Source: Lentisphaerota bacterium (GTDB lineage: Bacteria > Verrucomicrobiota > Lentisphaeria > Victivallales > Victivallaceae). Taken from it: a stretch of 57,261 nt of DNA. Positions 46,073 to 54,238 of this stretch are shown one piece after another. The notes under the pieces are model-generated. The model did no database searches. It was not told where the DNA came from and saw nothing but the letters and a program-made list of their open reading frames with translations. The stretch covers positions 1 through 57,261 of the forward strand of contig SUVX01000019.1 of assembly GCA_015061725.1 (NCBI GenBank), written 5' to 3'. Both the position numbers and the translations under genes were made by a program. The first letter of the stretch is position 1, and each line of letters begins with the position of its first letter.

Positions 46073-46127
46073 GAAAGTGCAGGAGGCAGAAAGCACTCCT
46101 GAAAACAAAAAAAGAGGAGAAAAGAGT

Positions 46128-46379
46128 ATGAAACATTTGACATCCGCCTTTGTCATGGGAGCGTTGCTTCTGGTTCTTACCGGCTGCTGCTGCGACAGCG
46201 ACAAACACTGTACGGCAAAACATCAGCACACCGCACAGTGTTCCGGTTCTGAATGTACTGACGAAAAAAAGGATAATTCCGGCAGCAGTCAGACAACAGC
46301 AAGCGCTGACACAAACGAAGAAGATCACAACAAAAAAGAACACTCTCAGCCGCAAGGCAAAAAAATCTCTGCCCGCTGA
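46128..46379 (+). CDS. Small cysteine/histidine-rich lipoprotein
   Basis: 83 residues. MKHLTSAFVMGALLLVLTGC is a lipoprotein signal with lipobox LTGC; the mature protein would start at the first of three consecutive cysteines. A segment rich in Cys and His follows (CDSDKHC, HQHTAQC, SEC), then a hydrophilic, low-complexity tail of Ser, Asp, Glu and Lys. The first part could bind a metal; this is inference. AAAGAGGAGA precedes the ATG. It has its own promoter and a strong terminator, so it is a single-gene unit. I do not recognise a family. Confidence 0.65.
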   Translation: MKHLTSAFVMGALLLVLTGCCCDSDKHCTAKHQHTAQCSGSECTDEKKDNSGSSQTTASADTNEEDHNKKEHSQPQGKKISAR

Positions 46380-46394
46380 GCAGAACAAAGAATT

Positions 46395-46421
46395 TCCCCG
46401 GTTCCGCCGGGGATTTTTTTT
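46395..46421 (+). terminator. Terminator after the lipoprotein gene
   Basis: TCCCCGG (46395-46401) pairs with CCGGGGA (46407-46413) around a five-base loop, followed by eight T. Confidence 0.92.
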
Positions 46422-46499
46422 AGCATCACAAATTTGTTTTCAACGCGCCTCTTCATTTGCTGAACATCAGTAAAAATCGGCATTTTTTTCAATTTCGAC

Positions 46500-46527
46500 T
46501 TGCAAATTTTGTTTTGACAACTATATT
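46500..46527 (+). promoter_or_regulatory. Promoter of the nrdG-nrdD operon
   Basis: TTGCAA (46500-46505), 16-base spacer, TATATT (46522-46527). The start would be near 46533, the first base of the first NrdR box. A TTGACA at 46514-46519 could drive an alternative start further down. Confidence 0.5.
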
Positions 46528-46532
46528 TATAA

Positions 46533-46580
46533 ACACAAGATATTGTATTGTTTTCATCAAACAGACACTATATCTTGTGA
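46533..46580 (+). promoter_or_regulatory. Pair of NrdR boxes
   Basis: Box 1 ACACAAGATATTGTAT (46533-46548) and box 2 ACACTATATCTTGTGA (46565-46580) both resemble the NrdR consensus acaCwAtATaTwGtgt. They start 32 bases apart, three helical turns, which is the known spacing for NrdR tandem sites. Both lie at or just after the transcription start, fitting repression by NrdR when dATP is high. The nrdR gene is not in the window. Confidence 0.8.
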
Positions 46581-46661
46581 GTTCAAGGGTAAGAATTGTT
46601 CTAAACCGTTGATATTACGCTATGGTTCGTCAGATAAGTGATTTTCAGGATTGGTATTGTT

Positions 46662-47354
46662 ATGAGATTTGGTTTGCAAAAACTGACACTGCTGGATTAT
46701 CCGGGAGTAATGGCTTGCACCGTTTTCACGAACGGGTGCAACTTCCGTTGTCCGTTTTGTCACAATGCCTCGATTGTCACCGGCAAAGAGAGCGATATGC
46801 CTCTGGATACAGACGGACTTCTCACGTTTCTTGACAGCCGCAAAAAAATTCTTGACGGCGTCTGCATAACAGGGGGAGAACCCCTCCTGCACGATGAAAT
46901 CCCCGGAATCATCTCTGAAATAAAAAAACTGGGATACAAAGTCAAACTTGACACCAACGGTTCACGTCCGGAACGTCTGCACAAGATACTTGACGCAGGG
47001 AACGTGGACTATGTGGCAATGGATATCAAACATTCTCCGGAAAAATATGCGCTTGCAAGCGGTTCGGATTCAGCTCTTGAACCGGTCAAAAAAAGCGTGG
47101 AGCTGCTGAAAAATGCCTCCGTGGAGTTTGAATTCAGAACCACAGTTGTTGCACAGCTTCATACCCCGGACGACATGGAATCCATCGCCCGGTGGATCGC
47201 AGGAGTAAAACGCTACTATCTGCAGAACTTTGCAGACTCAGGCGACATCCTGCAGCGGGACACTCAATTTTCTCCGGTCCCCAAAGACACCCTGAACGAA
47301 ATGCTGAAACGAGTCACGCCTTTTGTTCCCGGTGCCGTCATCCGCGGTAAATAA
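46662..47354 (+). CDS. nrdG: Anaerobic ribonucleotide reductase activating protein NrdG (radical SAM)
   Basis: 230 residues. It uses a [4Fe-4S] cluster and S-adenosylmethionine to install the glycyl radical on NrdD. The cluster motif is CNFRCPFC (CxxxCxxC) in FTNGCNFRCPFCHN; ITGGEPLL is the SAM-binding GGE region. The N-terminus LQKLTLLDYPG is typical of the longer NrdG type related to pyruvate formate-lyase activases. The ATG at 46662 (MRFGLQ) is preferred over 46638; AGGA lies about 11 bases upstream. First gene after the NrdR boxes, 54 bases before nrdD. Confidence 0.93.
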   Translation: MRFGLQKLTLLDYPGVMACTVFTNGCNFRCPFCHNASIVTGKESDMPLDTDGLLTFLDSRKKILDGVCITGGEPLLHDEIPGIISEIKKLGYKVKLDTNGSRPERLHKILDAGNVDYVAMDIKHSPEKYALASGSDSALEPVKKSVELLKNASVEFEFRTTVVAQLHTPDDMESIARWIAGVKRYYLQNFADSGDILQRDTQFSPVPKDTLNEMLKRVTPFVPGAVIRGK

Positions 47355-47408
47355 CGATTTTTTTATATATAACAAAGTTTTTTAGAGTCAAAAAAGGAAA
47401 GAAGAATT

Positions 47409-49853
47409 ATGTATCAGGTACAGAAACGAGACGGGAAGAACGTAGACTTCAACATCGGAAAAATCTCAGATGCGATCAAAATGGCATTTGAGGCACAGGA
47501 AAAGCAGTACAATCAGTCTATCATTGACTTCATCGCGCTGAAAGTTACTGCTGATTTTGAACCTAAAATCAAAGAGGGTCTCGTTTCTGTTGAAGATATC
47601 CAGGACAGCGTGGAATCCGTTCTGGTCCAGGCCGGTTACAGTGATGTTGCCAAGGCATACATTCTCTACCGCCGTCAGCGCGAAAAACTGCGTAACGCCA
47701 AATCCACGATTCTCGACTTCAAAAAAGCCGTTGATGACTATGTCAAAATCAATGACTGGCGCGTGAAAGAAAACTCCACCGTCACCTATTCCGTCGGCGG
47801 ACTGATTCTTTCAAACTCCGGTGCGATCACCGCCAACTACTGGCTCTCTGAAGTCTATGATGACGAGATCGCCAACGCCCACCGCAACGCAGATATCCAC
47901 CTGCACGACCTCTCAATGCTGACCGGTTACTGCGCCGGATGGTCCCTCAAACAGCTCATCAAAGAGGGTCTGGGCGGCGTTCCCGGCAAAATCACCTCCG
48001 CCCCCGCTTCTCATCTGGCAACGCTCTGCAACCAGATGGTCAACTTTCTCGGCATCATGCAGAATGAATGGGCGGGTGCTCAGGCATTCAGCTCTTTTGA
48101 CACCTATCTTGCTCCCTTTGTCAAAGCGGACAACTTGACTTACACGCAGGTCAAAAAATGCATTGAGTCCTTTATTTTCGGTGTCAACACCCCTTCCCGC
48201 TGGGGAACTCAGGCGCCTTTCTCAAACATCACCCTTGACTGGACTGTTCCCGCCGACCTTGCCGAACTCAACTGTATTGTCGGCGGCAAAGAGGTTGACT
48301 TCAAATACAAAGACTGCAAAGCTGAAATGGATATGATCAACCGCGCATTCATCGAAACGATGATCGAGGGCGACGCTCAGGGACGCGGATTCCAGTATCC
48401 CATTCCGACTTACTCCATCACCCGCGACTTTGACTGGAGCGAAACAGAAAACAATAAACTTCTTTTTGAAATGACTTCAAAATACGGTACGCCGTATTTC
48501 TCAAACTACGTCAACAGCGATATGGAACCCAGCGATATCCGTTCCATGTGCTGCCGTCTGCGTCTGGACCTGCGCGAACTGCGTAAGAAATCCGGCGGTT
48601 ACTTCGGCAGCGGTGAAAGCACAGGTTCCATCGGCGTTGTCACCATCAACATGCCCCGTATCGCTTACCTTGCCAAAGACAAGGCTGACTTCTATGAACG
48701 ACTGGACCACATGATGGATATCGCCGCACGTTCTCTCAAAATCAAGCGTGAAGTTATTTCCAAGCTGTTGGAAGAGGGACTTTATCCCTACACCCGCCGT
48801 TATCTGGGCAAATTTGACAACCACTTCTCCACAATCGGTCTGGTCGGCATGAACGAAGTCGGTCTCAATGCAAACTGGCTGCGTGCGGATCTCACCCACC
48901 GCGAAACTCAGGAATTCACGATGGAGGTTCTCAACCACATGCGTGAACGTCTTTCTGATTATCAGGAACAGTACGGTGATTTGTACAACCTTGAAGCAAC
49001 GCCGGCAGAATCCACCTCTTACCGTCTTGCCAAGCATGACAAGAAACGTTTCGGTGACATCATTGCCGCCGCCGGAGATTGCGGAACGCCCTATTACACA
49101 AACAGTTCCCACCTGCCCGTGGGTTACACCGACGATATCTTCGCCGCACTGGATATTCAGGACGAACTTCAGACACTCTATACCTCAGGAACAGTCTTCC
49201 ACGCCTTCCTCGGCGAGAAACTGCCCGATTGGAGAGCTGCCGCAACGCTGGTCCGCAAGATTGCCGAAAACTACCGTCTGCCCTATTACACCTTGTCTCC
49301 GACTTACTCCGTCTGCCGCAACCACGGTTACGTTGCCGGAGAAGCCTTCAAGTGTCCCGACTGCGGAGAAAAGACCGAAGTTTACAGCCGTATCACCGGT
49401 TACTACCGTCCCGTTCAGAACTGGAACGACGGTAAGTCCCAGGAATACAAGGACCGCCGCGTTTACGATGCCGGCGCCTCCATGGCACGCCGCTTTGCTC
49501 CCAACGCGCCCACTGAACAGAAGTTGGCTGCAGCTGAAGCCGCTGCTGTTGAAGTAACCGTTGATACCGAAAAAACCGCTGATAGCGAAGTGAAGTTTGA
49601 AAAACTGCTCCTCTTCACCACGACCACCTGTCCGAACTGCCGTATGGCAAAGACTTTCCTCGACAGAGCCGGACTGCTGTACGACACGGTCATCGCCAAC
49701 GAAGAGCCGGAGTTGACCGCCAAATACGGTGTCCGTCAGGCGCCGACTCTGGTGGCGATTGCCAACGGCACTGCGGAAAAAATCGTCAACGTCTCCAACA
49801 TCCGGCGTTTCATTGACGAGCTTTCTGCTCCCGCTGATGCGGCACTCTTCTGA
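47409..49853 (+). CDS. nrdD: Anaerobic ribonucleoside-triphosphate reductase NrdD with fused C-terminal redoxin domain
   Basis: 814 residues, class III reductase. Residues 1-95 are an ATP-cone (QKRDGKNVDFNIGKI, DVAKAYILYRRQREKLR). The ten-stranded barrel domain includes CCRLRLDLRELRKK at the finger-loop region. The zinc site is Cys636, His639, Cys649 and Cys652, just before the glycyl radical motif RITGYYRPVQNWNDGK with Gly664. Such proteins normally end soon after; here an Ala/Glu-rich linker leads to a redoxin of about 85 residues with CPNC at 741-744 and a cis-Pro motif QAPTLV, resembling glutaredoxin/NrdH. AAGGA precedes the ATG. Likely self-contained electron delivery, recharged by the following TrxB-like enzyme. 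Confidence 0.95.
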   Translation: MYQVQKRDGKNVDFNIGKISDAIKMAFEAQEKQYNQSIIDFIALKVTADFEPKIKEGLVSVEDIQDSVESVLVQAGYSDVAKAYILYRRQREKLRNAKSTILDFKKAVDDYVKINDWRVKENSTVTYSVGGLILSNSGAITANYWLSEVYDDEIANAHRNADIHLHDLSMLTGYCAGWSLKQLIKEGLGGVPGKITSAPASHLATLCNQMVNFLGIMQNEWAGAQAFSSFDTYLAPFVKADNLTYTQVKKCIESFIFGVNTPSRWGTQAPFSNITLDWTVPADLAELNCIVGGKEVDFKYKDCKAEMDMINRAFIETMIEGDAQGRGFQYPIPTYSITRDFDWSETENNKLLFEMTSKYGTPYFSNYVNSDMEPSDIRSMCCRLRLDLRELRKKSGGYFGSGESTGSIGVVTINMPRIAYLAKDKADFYERLDHMMDIAARSLKIKREVISKLLEEGLYPYTRRYLGKFDNHFSTIGLVGMNEVGLNANWLRADLTHRETQEFTMEVLNHMRERLSDYQEQYGDLYNLEATPAESTSYRLAKHDKKRFGDIIAAAGDCGTPYYTNSSHLPVGYTDDIFAALDIQDELQTLYTSGTVFHAFLGEKLPDWRAAATLVRKIAENYRLPYYTLSPTYSVCRNHGYVAGEAFKCPDCGEKTEVYSRITGYYRPVQNWNDGKSQEYKDRRVYDAGASMARRFAPNAPTEQKLAAAEAAAVEVTVDTEKTADSEVKFEKLLLFTTTTCPNCRMAKTFLDRAGLLYDTVIANEEPELTAKYGVRQAPTLVAIANGTAEKIVNVSNIRRFIDELSAPADAALF

Positions 49854-49883
49854 GGCTGTATCTGATAAGGCACAGCAGAATGA

Positions 49884-49924
49884 AAGGGGAAAACTTTTTT
49901 CACACGGAAAGAAGTTTTCCCCTT
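49884..49924 (+). repeat. 13-bp perfect hairpin between nrdD and trxB
   Basis: AAGGGGAAAACTT (49884-49896) and AAGTTTTCCCCTT (49912-49924) are perfect inverted copies. No U run follows directly, so it may be a processing or attenuation site, or a dispersed palindrome. Its sequence resembles DNA in the pseudopilin leader at about 21154-21219. Confidence 0.6.
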
Positions 49925-49980
49925 CTCCCGAACAGCATTTTTTGTAAAAAAATAAAAAATACACCCAAGGGGTTCAGTCC

Positions 49981-50892
49981 ATGTACGATATTGTCATCAT
50001 CGGCGCCGGTCCGGCAGGTCTGACTGCCGCAATTTATGCCAGAAGAGCCAACAAAAGTGTTTTGATTCTTGAAAAAGAATCTTTCGGCGGTCAGATCACT
50101 TATTCTCCCAAAGTTGAAAACTATCCGGGATTCCCTGAAATTTCCGGCGCGGAACTGGGAGAAAAACTGGTGGATCAGGCACTCAATCTGGGTGCGGAAA
50201 TTGAACTGGATACAGTTGTTGAAGTCCGCAATATGCCGTCTTTCAAAATCGTCCGCGGCGAGCATGGCGAATATCAGGGACTTTCAGTCATCGTCGCCGC
50301 CGGCAGCCGTCACCGTCAGCTGGGACTGCCCCGCGAAAACGAATTTATCGGCAACGGCGTTTCATATTGCGCGCTCTGTGACGGAGCCTTTTACAAAGAC
50401 CGCAAAATCGCCGTCATCGGCGGCGGCAACACCGCTTTGCAGGATGCGGTGCTTCTCTCTGACACCTGTTCTCACGTCACAGTCATCCAGAATCTGGCTT
50501 ACTGTACCGGAGAACAGCGTCTGCAGGAAATCTTAAAGAGCCGTCCGAATGTGGATTTCATATACAACACCGTGGTTGACGAACTTGAGGGCGATACGGA
50601 GTTGAGTTCTCTCATGCTCCATGATACAGAAAACAATAAAACGTTCCGTTTCCCGGTTGACGGCATCTTTGTCGCCATCGGTCAGCAGCCCGAAAATGCC
50701 CCCTTTAAAAGCGTGTGCAAGCTGGATGATTACGGTTACATCACAGCCGGAGAAACCACAATTACCGGAACAGACGGTATTTTTGCCGCCGGAGACTGCC
50801 GCACTAAAACAGTCCGTCAGGTCGTGACCGCAAGCGGAGACGGTGCCTCCGCCGCCCTCGCCGCCTGCCGTTATGTGGATTCAGTCAAATAA
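49981..50892 (+). CDS. trxB: Thioredoxin reductase-like flavoprotein
   Basis: 303 residues. FAD site IVIIGAGPAGLTAAIYARRA, redox centre Cys130-Ala-Leu-Cys133 in CALCDGAFY, NADPH site IAVIGGGNTALQDA and C-terminal GIFAAGDCR are all intact. It passes electrons from NADPH to a disulfide partner. No thioredoxin gene is adjacent; the redoxin domain fused to NrdD is the obvious partner, 127 bases upstream across a hairpin. An M28 peptidase gene starts 16 bases after its stop. Confidence 0.93.
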   Translation: MYDIVIIGAGPAGLTAAIYARRANKSVLILEKESFGGQITYSPKVENYPGFPEISGAELGEKLVDQALNLGAEIELDTVVEVRNMPSFKIVRGEHGEYQGLSVIVAAGSRHRQLGLPRENEFIGNGVSYCALCDGAFYKDRKIAVIGGGNTALQDAVLLSDTCSHVTVIQNLAYCTGEQRLQEILKSRPNVDFIYNTVVDELEGDTELSSLMLHDTENNKTFRFPVDGIFVAIGQQPENAPFKSVCKLDDYGYITAGETTITGTDGIFAAGDCRTKTVRQVVTASGDGASAALAACRYVDSVK

Positions 50893-50908
50893 AAGGGAGT
50901 TTTTTCTT

Positions 50909-52198
50909 ATGAAAGCCTCGGCAGTCAATCTTGAAAAACACGTCCGCGCCCTGACCGATGATATCGGAGTCCGTCTCGCCGGTTCTCCGGAGGAATACAA
51001 GGCAGCAGAATATATCCGCAACGAATTTCTCAAGTATTCTCCAGATGCCGTTATCGAAGAATACCCTGTCCGGGAGCGTTGTGTTGAATCTGAAAAACTT
51101 GAAGTCTGCATTGACGGCAAGTGGGAAGAATTTCCCTGTTCTCTTTTCAGTTCAGCCACCGACACACAGGGCAAAACCGTTACGGCAGAACTGGTCTTTT
51201 TTGATACGGCAACGGGATATCAGCGTCCGGATCTCTCCTTTTTGACCGGCAAAGCTGTCGTTCACCTCGGCTGTCATATTGAAGATGAAAATTCCTACCG
51301 CCGTCTGATGGAGGCAAAACCCGCCTTTATCCTTTTTGTGGATACCCGTTATACCGGAACAATTCCGCTGGCAGACGGACTTTTCCCCGTCTACGTCAAA
51401 AAATACGGTGCCGTTCCCAGCCTCAACGTGGCTTACTTTGATGCGTGGAAATGGCTTAAGACCAAAGCCTCTTCCGCCCGCATTGCCGTTACCGGCGGAA
51501 CCCGTTTGAGCAAAACAACCGTTGTCGTCTGCGAAATCAAGGGTACAGATCCTGACAACGGTATCATTTTCGCCGGCGGTCACCACGACACACAGGCAGG
51601 CACCGTCGGCGCTGATGACAATGCCATCGGCAGTGCCGCCATGATTGAACTGGCAAGGCTGCTTTCTCAGACACCGCACAAACGGACTTTCCGTCTGATT
51701 TCTTTCGGTGCAGAGGAACAGCTTTCTGTCGGCAGTGCAAGTTACGTCCGCGCCCATCGCGAAGAGATTGAGAAAAACGGTATTTTCATGTGCAATTTCG
51801 ACTCTTTCGGTTCAGCTCTGGGCTGGATGAAGTTCACCATGAACACCACACCGGAACTCAATGCTCTTATTGCCGGACATTGCCACGCACATGATGTTTA
51901 TTACACAGAAACAAGTGCGCCCTGCCCCTACACGGATCAATTTCCCTTTGCCGCCTGCAAAGTTCCCGGCCTCTGGATCAACCGTCCGAACTGTACAGCC
52001 GGCTGCTACTATCACCACAGGGTGGACAACTCTCCCGATGTTCTGGGATTTGAAACAGCGGCTCATTCAGTCAGTGCCGGTGCCGCAATCATGGCTGAAC
52101 TTGCCGACAGAGAAGATCTTTCAGCTTTGACAGGCATCCCCGCAGATCAGCAGAAACTCATTGATGAATTATTCAATGCCGTTTACGGCGGATTTTAA
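50909..52198 (+). CDS. M28 family aminopeptidase with PA-like insert
   Basis: 429 residues from the ATG at 50909, with GGGAG about 9 bases before it. No signal peptide. An N-terminal segment and a PA-like domain (about 60-200) precede the catalytic part. FAGGHHDTQAGTVGADDNA supplies His and two Asp; FGAEEQ gives the catalytic Glu and its neighbour; CNFDSFG and YYHHRVDNSPD provide the last ligands. It would remove N-terminal residues or process small peptides in the cytosol. Probably cotranscribed with trxB; a strong terminator follows. It is related in type, but not closely, to the M28-like half of the fusion at 23716. Confidence 0.88.
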   Translation: MKASAVNLEKHVRALTDDIGVRLAGSPEEYKAAEYIRNEFLKYSPDAVIEEYPVRERCVESEKLEVCIDGKWEEFPCSLFSSATDTQGKTVTAELVFFDTATGYQRPDLSFLTGKAVVHLGCHIEDENSYRRLMEAKPAFILFVDTRYTGTIPLADGLFPVYVKKYGAVPSLNVAYFDAWKWLKTKASSARIAVTGGTRLSKTTVVVCEIKGTDPDNGIIFAGGHHDTQAGTVGADDNAIGSAAMIELARLLSQTPHKRTFRLISFGAEEQLSVGSASYVRAHREEIEKNGIFMCNFDSFGSALGWMKFTMNTTPELNALIAGHCHAHDVYYTETSAPCPYTDQFPFAACKVPGLWINRPNCTAGCYYHHRVDNSPDVLGFETAAHSVSAGAAIMAELADREDLSALTGIPADQQKLIDELFNAVYGGF

Positions 52199-52215
52199 TT
52201 TTCTTAAAAATTCGG

Positions 52216-52258
52216 AGGTTCCGGAGAAAAAAAACAGCTCTCCGGAACCTTTTTTTTG
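52216..52258 (+). terminator. Terminator after the M28 peptidase gene
   Basis: AGGTTCCGGAGA (52216-52227) and TCTCCGGAACCT (52239-52250) form 12 perfect pairs, followed by a run of T. It closes the nrdG-nrdD-trxB-peptidase unit. Confidence 0.95.
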
Positions 52259-52330
52259 AAAAAAACGGATAAAAACAAGGTTTATTTTTACTGAACTTCA
52301 CAGAAAACATCAAATCCTGCCGGGGAATAA

Positions 52331-52359
52331 TTGATTTTTTTCTTAATTGGAGTTATATT
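52331..52359 (+). promoter_or_regulatory. Promoter of accD
   Basis: TTGATT (52331-52336), 17-base spacer, TATATT (52354-52359). The leader is about 45 bases. Confidence 0.65.
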
Positions 52360-52409
52360 ATAAAAAATATTTTTTCTGAAAGTAAGAAACAACCATGGAG
52401 TCCTGACGA

Positions 52410-53264
52410 ATGTCTATATTCAGCAGCGGCAAATATTCGACGTTGAAGCTCTCAAAATCGTCGACCAGACGCATGACCATTCCGGATGGTTCCTGGGTCA
52501 AATGCAAAAAATGCGGACAGACTCTTTATAACGACCGTCTTGAAGATAATTTCCAGGTTTGCTGGAACTGCAATGCGCACCTGCCCATGAGCACCGCCTC
52601 GCGGATCGCCATGCTGACAGATGCCGGAACCTTTGAAGAAATGGATGCGGGACTTTCCTCCTGCGACTTTCTGAAATTCTTTGATTCAAAAAGTTACGAA
52701 AGCAGAATCAAAGAAAACGAATCCAAAACAGGAACCAAAGATGCCATCACCTGCGGGAAAGCCACTCTGGGCGGCAATCCGTATATGTTGGGCGTGATGG
52801 ACTTCCGTTTCATGGGCGCGTCAATGGGTTCTGTTGTCGGCGAAAAGATCACCCGTCTGGTTGAAGCGGCGACCAAGGCAAAACTGCCGGTCGTCATCGT
52901 TACCGCCAGCGGCGGTGCCAGAATGCAGGAAGGTATCGTAAGTTTGATGCAGATGGCAAAGACCTGCGGCGCTCTGGAGCGTCACGCAGAAGCGGGATAT
53001 CCGTTTTTTGTCATCATGACCAATCCGACTTACGGCGGTGTGACCGCAAGTTTCGCAACCGTCGGAGATGTGATTCTTGCCGAACCCGGCGCCATGATCG
53101 GCTTTGCCGGTCCCCGGGTCATTCAGGAAACAACCAACGCAAAACTGCCCGAAGGATTCCAGACCGCAGAGTTCCTTTTGGAGCGCGGATTGATCGATCA
53201 GGTGGTTGAACGTAAAAATTTACGAAAAGTCCTGTCAAGACTACTTGAATTTTTCAAAAAGTAG
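52410..53264 (+). CDS. accD: Acetyl-CoA carboxylase carboxyltransferase subunit beta
   Basis: 284 residues. Together with AccA it transfers the carboxyl group from biotin to acetyl-CoA, making malonyl-CoA. The N-terminal zinc ribbon has CKKC and CWNC. The crotonase-like fold shows GVMDFRFMGASMGSVVGEK, TASGGARMQEG, NPTYGGVTASFA and GFAGPRVIQ, all typical. GGAG is about 9 bases before the ATG. No accA or folC neighbour is present; the SRP RNA gene follows within 30 bases. Confidence 0.97.
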   Translation: MSIFSSGKYSTLKLSKSSTRRMTIPDGSWVKCKKCGQTLYNDRLEDNFQVCWNCNAHLPMSTASRIAMLTDAGTFEEMDAGLSSCDFLKFFDSKSYESRIKENESKTGTKDAITCGKATLGGNPYMLGVMDFRFMGASMGSVVGEKITRLVEAATKAKLPVVIVTASGGARMQEGIVSLMQMAKTCGALERHAEAGYPFFVIMTNPTYGGVTASFATVGDVILAEPGAMIGFAGPRVIQETTNAKLPEGFQTAEFLLERGLIDQVVERKNLRKVLSRLLEFFKK

Positions 53265-53290
53265 TATACATTAAGTAAGAGCGAGTTTTT

Positions 53291-53405
53291 GCCGCCGGGA
53301 TGGACCTCGTGCGTTGTCAAAATTGCTAACCGGGTCAGGTGGGGAACCAAGCAGCCCTATGCGTGTTTTGACAAGCCTCGGGCAATCTGTTCCGGCGGTT
53401 CTTTT
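53291..53405 (+). ncRNA. ffs: Signal recognition particle RNA (small bacterial 4.5S type)
   Basis: About 110 nt. The universal tip is present: GGTCAGGT, then a GGAA tetraloop (53343-53346), then AAGCAGCC. The two pairs next to the loop are GG/CC (53341-53342 with 53347-53348) where the common form has CC/GG. The arms pair: TTGTCAAAA (53314-53322) with TTTTGACAA (53366-53374), and GCCGCCGG (53291-53298) with CCGGCGG (53392-53398). T-rich sequence follows. Partner of the Ffh protein encoded at 5478. Exact ends are estimated from pairing. Confidence 0.93.
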
Positions 53406-53521
53406 ATTTTTGTCTTTCCGGGACAGAGTCAAAATACGGAACTTTCCGCCTTGAGTATCAAGGAAAGAGAAAGTCAAGGATAAAAAAATGCTTTGTCCGC
53501 AACATAAAGAGGTTTGAAATC

Positions 53522-54238
53522 ATGCCAAGAATTGACGGTCGCGCTGCGGATGAACTCCGCCCCTGGATCATTACTCCTGATTTTCTCCGCCATCCGGCGG
53601 GTTCTGTTTTGATTGCCTGCGGCAACACCCGCGAAATTGCCGCAGCCACATGCGAAAACAAAGTTCCCCAGTGGATGAAAAACCAGAAAGTCCCCGGCGG
53701 ATGGCTGACCTGTGAATACGGCATGCTTCCCTCCGCAACCGGAGAACGCACCAAACGCGAAGCCTCTGCCGGCAAACAGGGCGGCAGAACTGTAGAAATC
53801 CAGCGTCTGATCGGGCGTTCATTGCGTATGGCAGTCAACCTTGACCTGCTGACTGAAAAAACCATCACCGTTGACTGCGATGTCATTGATGCCGACGGCG
53901 GCACCCGCTGTGCCGGAATCACCGGTGCGGCTGTTGCCGTGGCTCTCGCCTGCCGGAAACTGAATCTTGATCCCTCCCCTTTCAAAGAACTGGTGGCGGC
54001 GGTCAGCGTGGGAATCATTGACGGTGTTCCGATGCTTGATCTGTGCTACGAAGAGGACTCCCGGGCGGATGTGGATATGAATGTCGTCATGACAGAGTCC
54101 GGAAAAATCATTGAAATCCAGGGAACAGCAGAAGAAAATCCCTTTGACCGCAAGCAGCTGAATGAACTGCTTGACCTTGCCGAATGCGGCTTGAAGAAAA
54201 TCTTTGCCATTCAACGCGAAGCTTTGGAGAGTATATAA
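53522..54238 (+). CDS. rph: Ribonuclease PH
   Basis: 238 residues, the normal length. It trims tRNA 3' ends by phosphorolysis. Motifs: ARIDGR-like start PRIDGRAADELRP, VIACGNTREIAAATCE, EYGMLPSATGERTKRE, RTVEIQRLIGRSLR, DCDVIDADGGTR and YEEDSRADVDMNVVMT. AGAGG precedes the ATG. Its stop codon TAA shares its last base with the dnaX ATG (TAATG), so the two are translationally coupled. Confidence 0.97.
   Translation: MPRIDGRAADELRPWIITPDFLRHPAGSVLIACGNTREIAAATCENKVPQWMKNQKVPGGWLTCEYGMLPSATGERTKREASAGKQGGRTVEIQRLIGRSLRMAVNLDLLTEKTITVDCDVIDADGGTRCAGITGAAVAVALACRKLNLDPSPFKELVAAVSVGIIDGVPMLDLCYEEDSRADVDMNVVMTESGKIIEIQGTAEENPFDRKQLNELLDLAECGLKKIFAIQREALESI

Noticed and set aside
49185..49964. 259-codon minus-strand frame over the end of nrdD
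   Set aside because: Antisense to the conserved glycyl radical and redoxin region of nrdD; no start signal.
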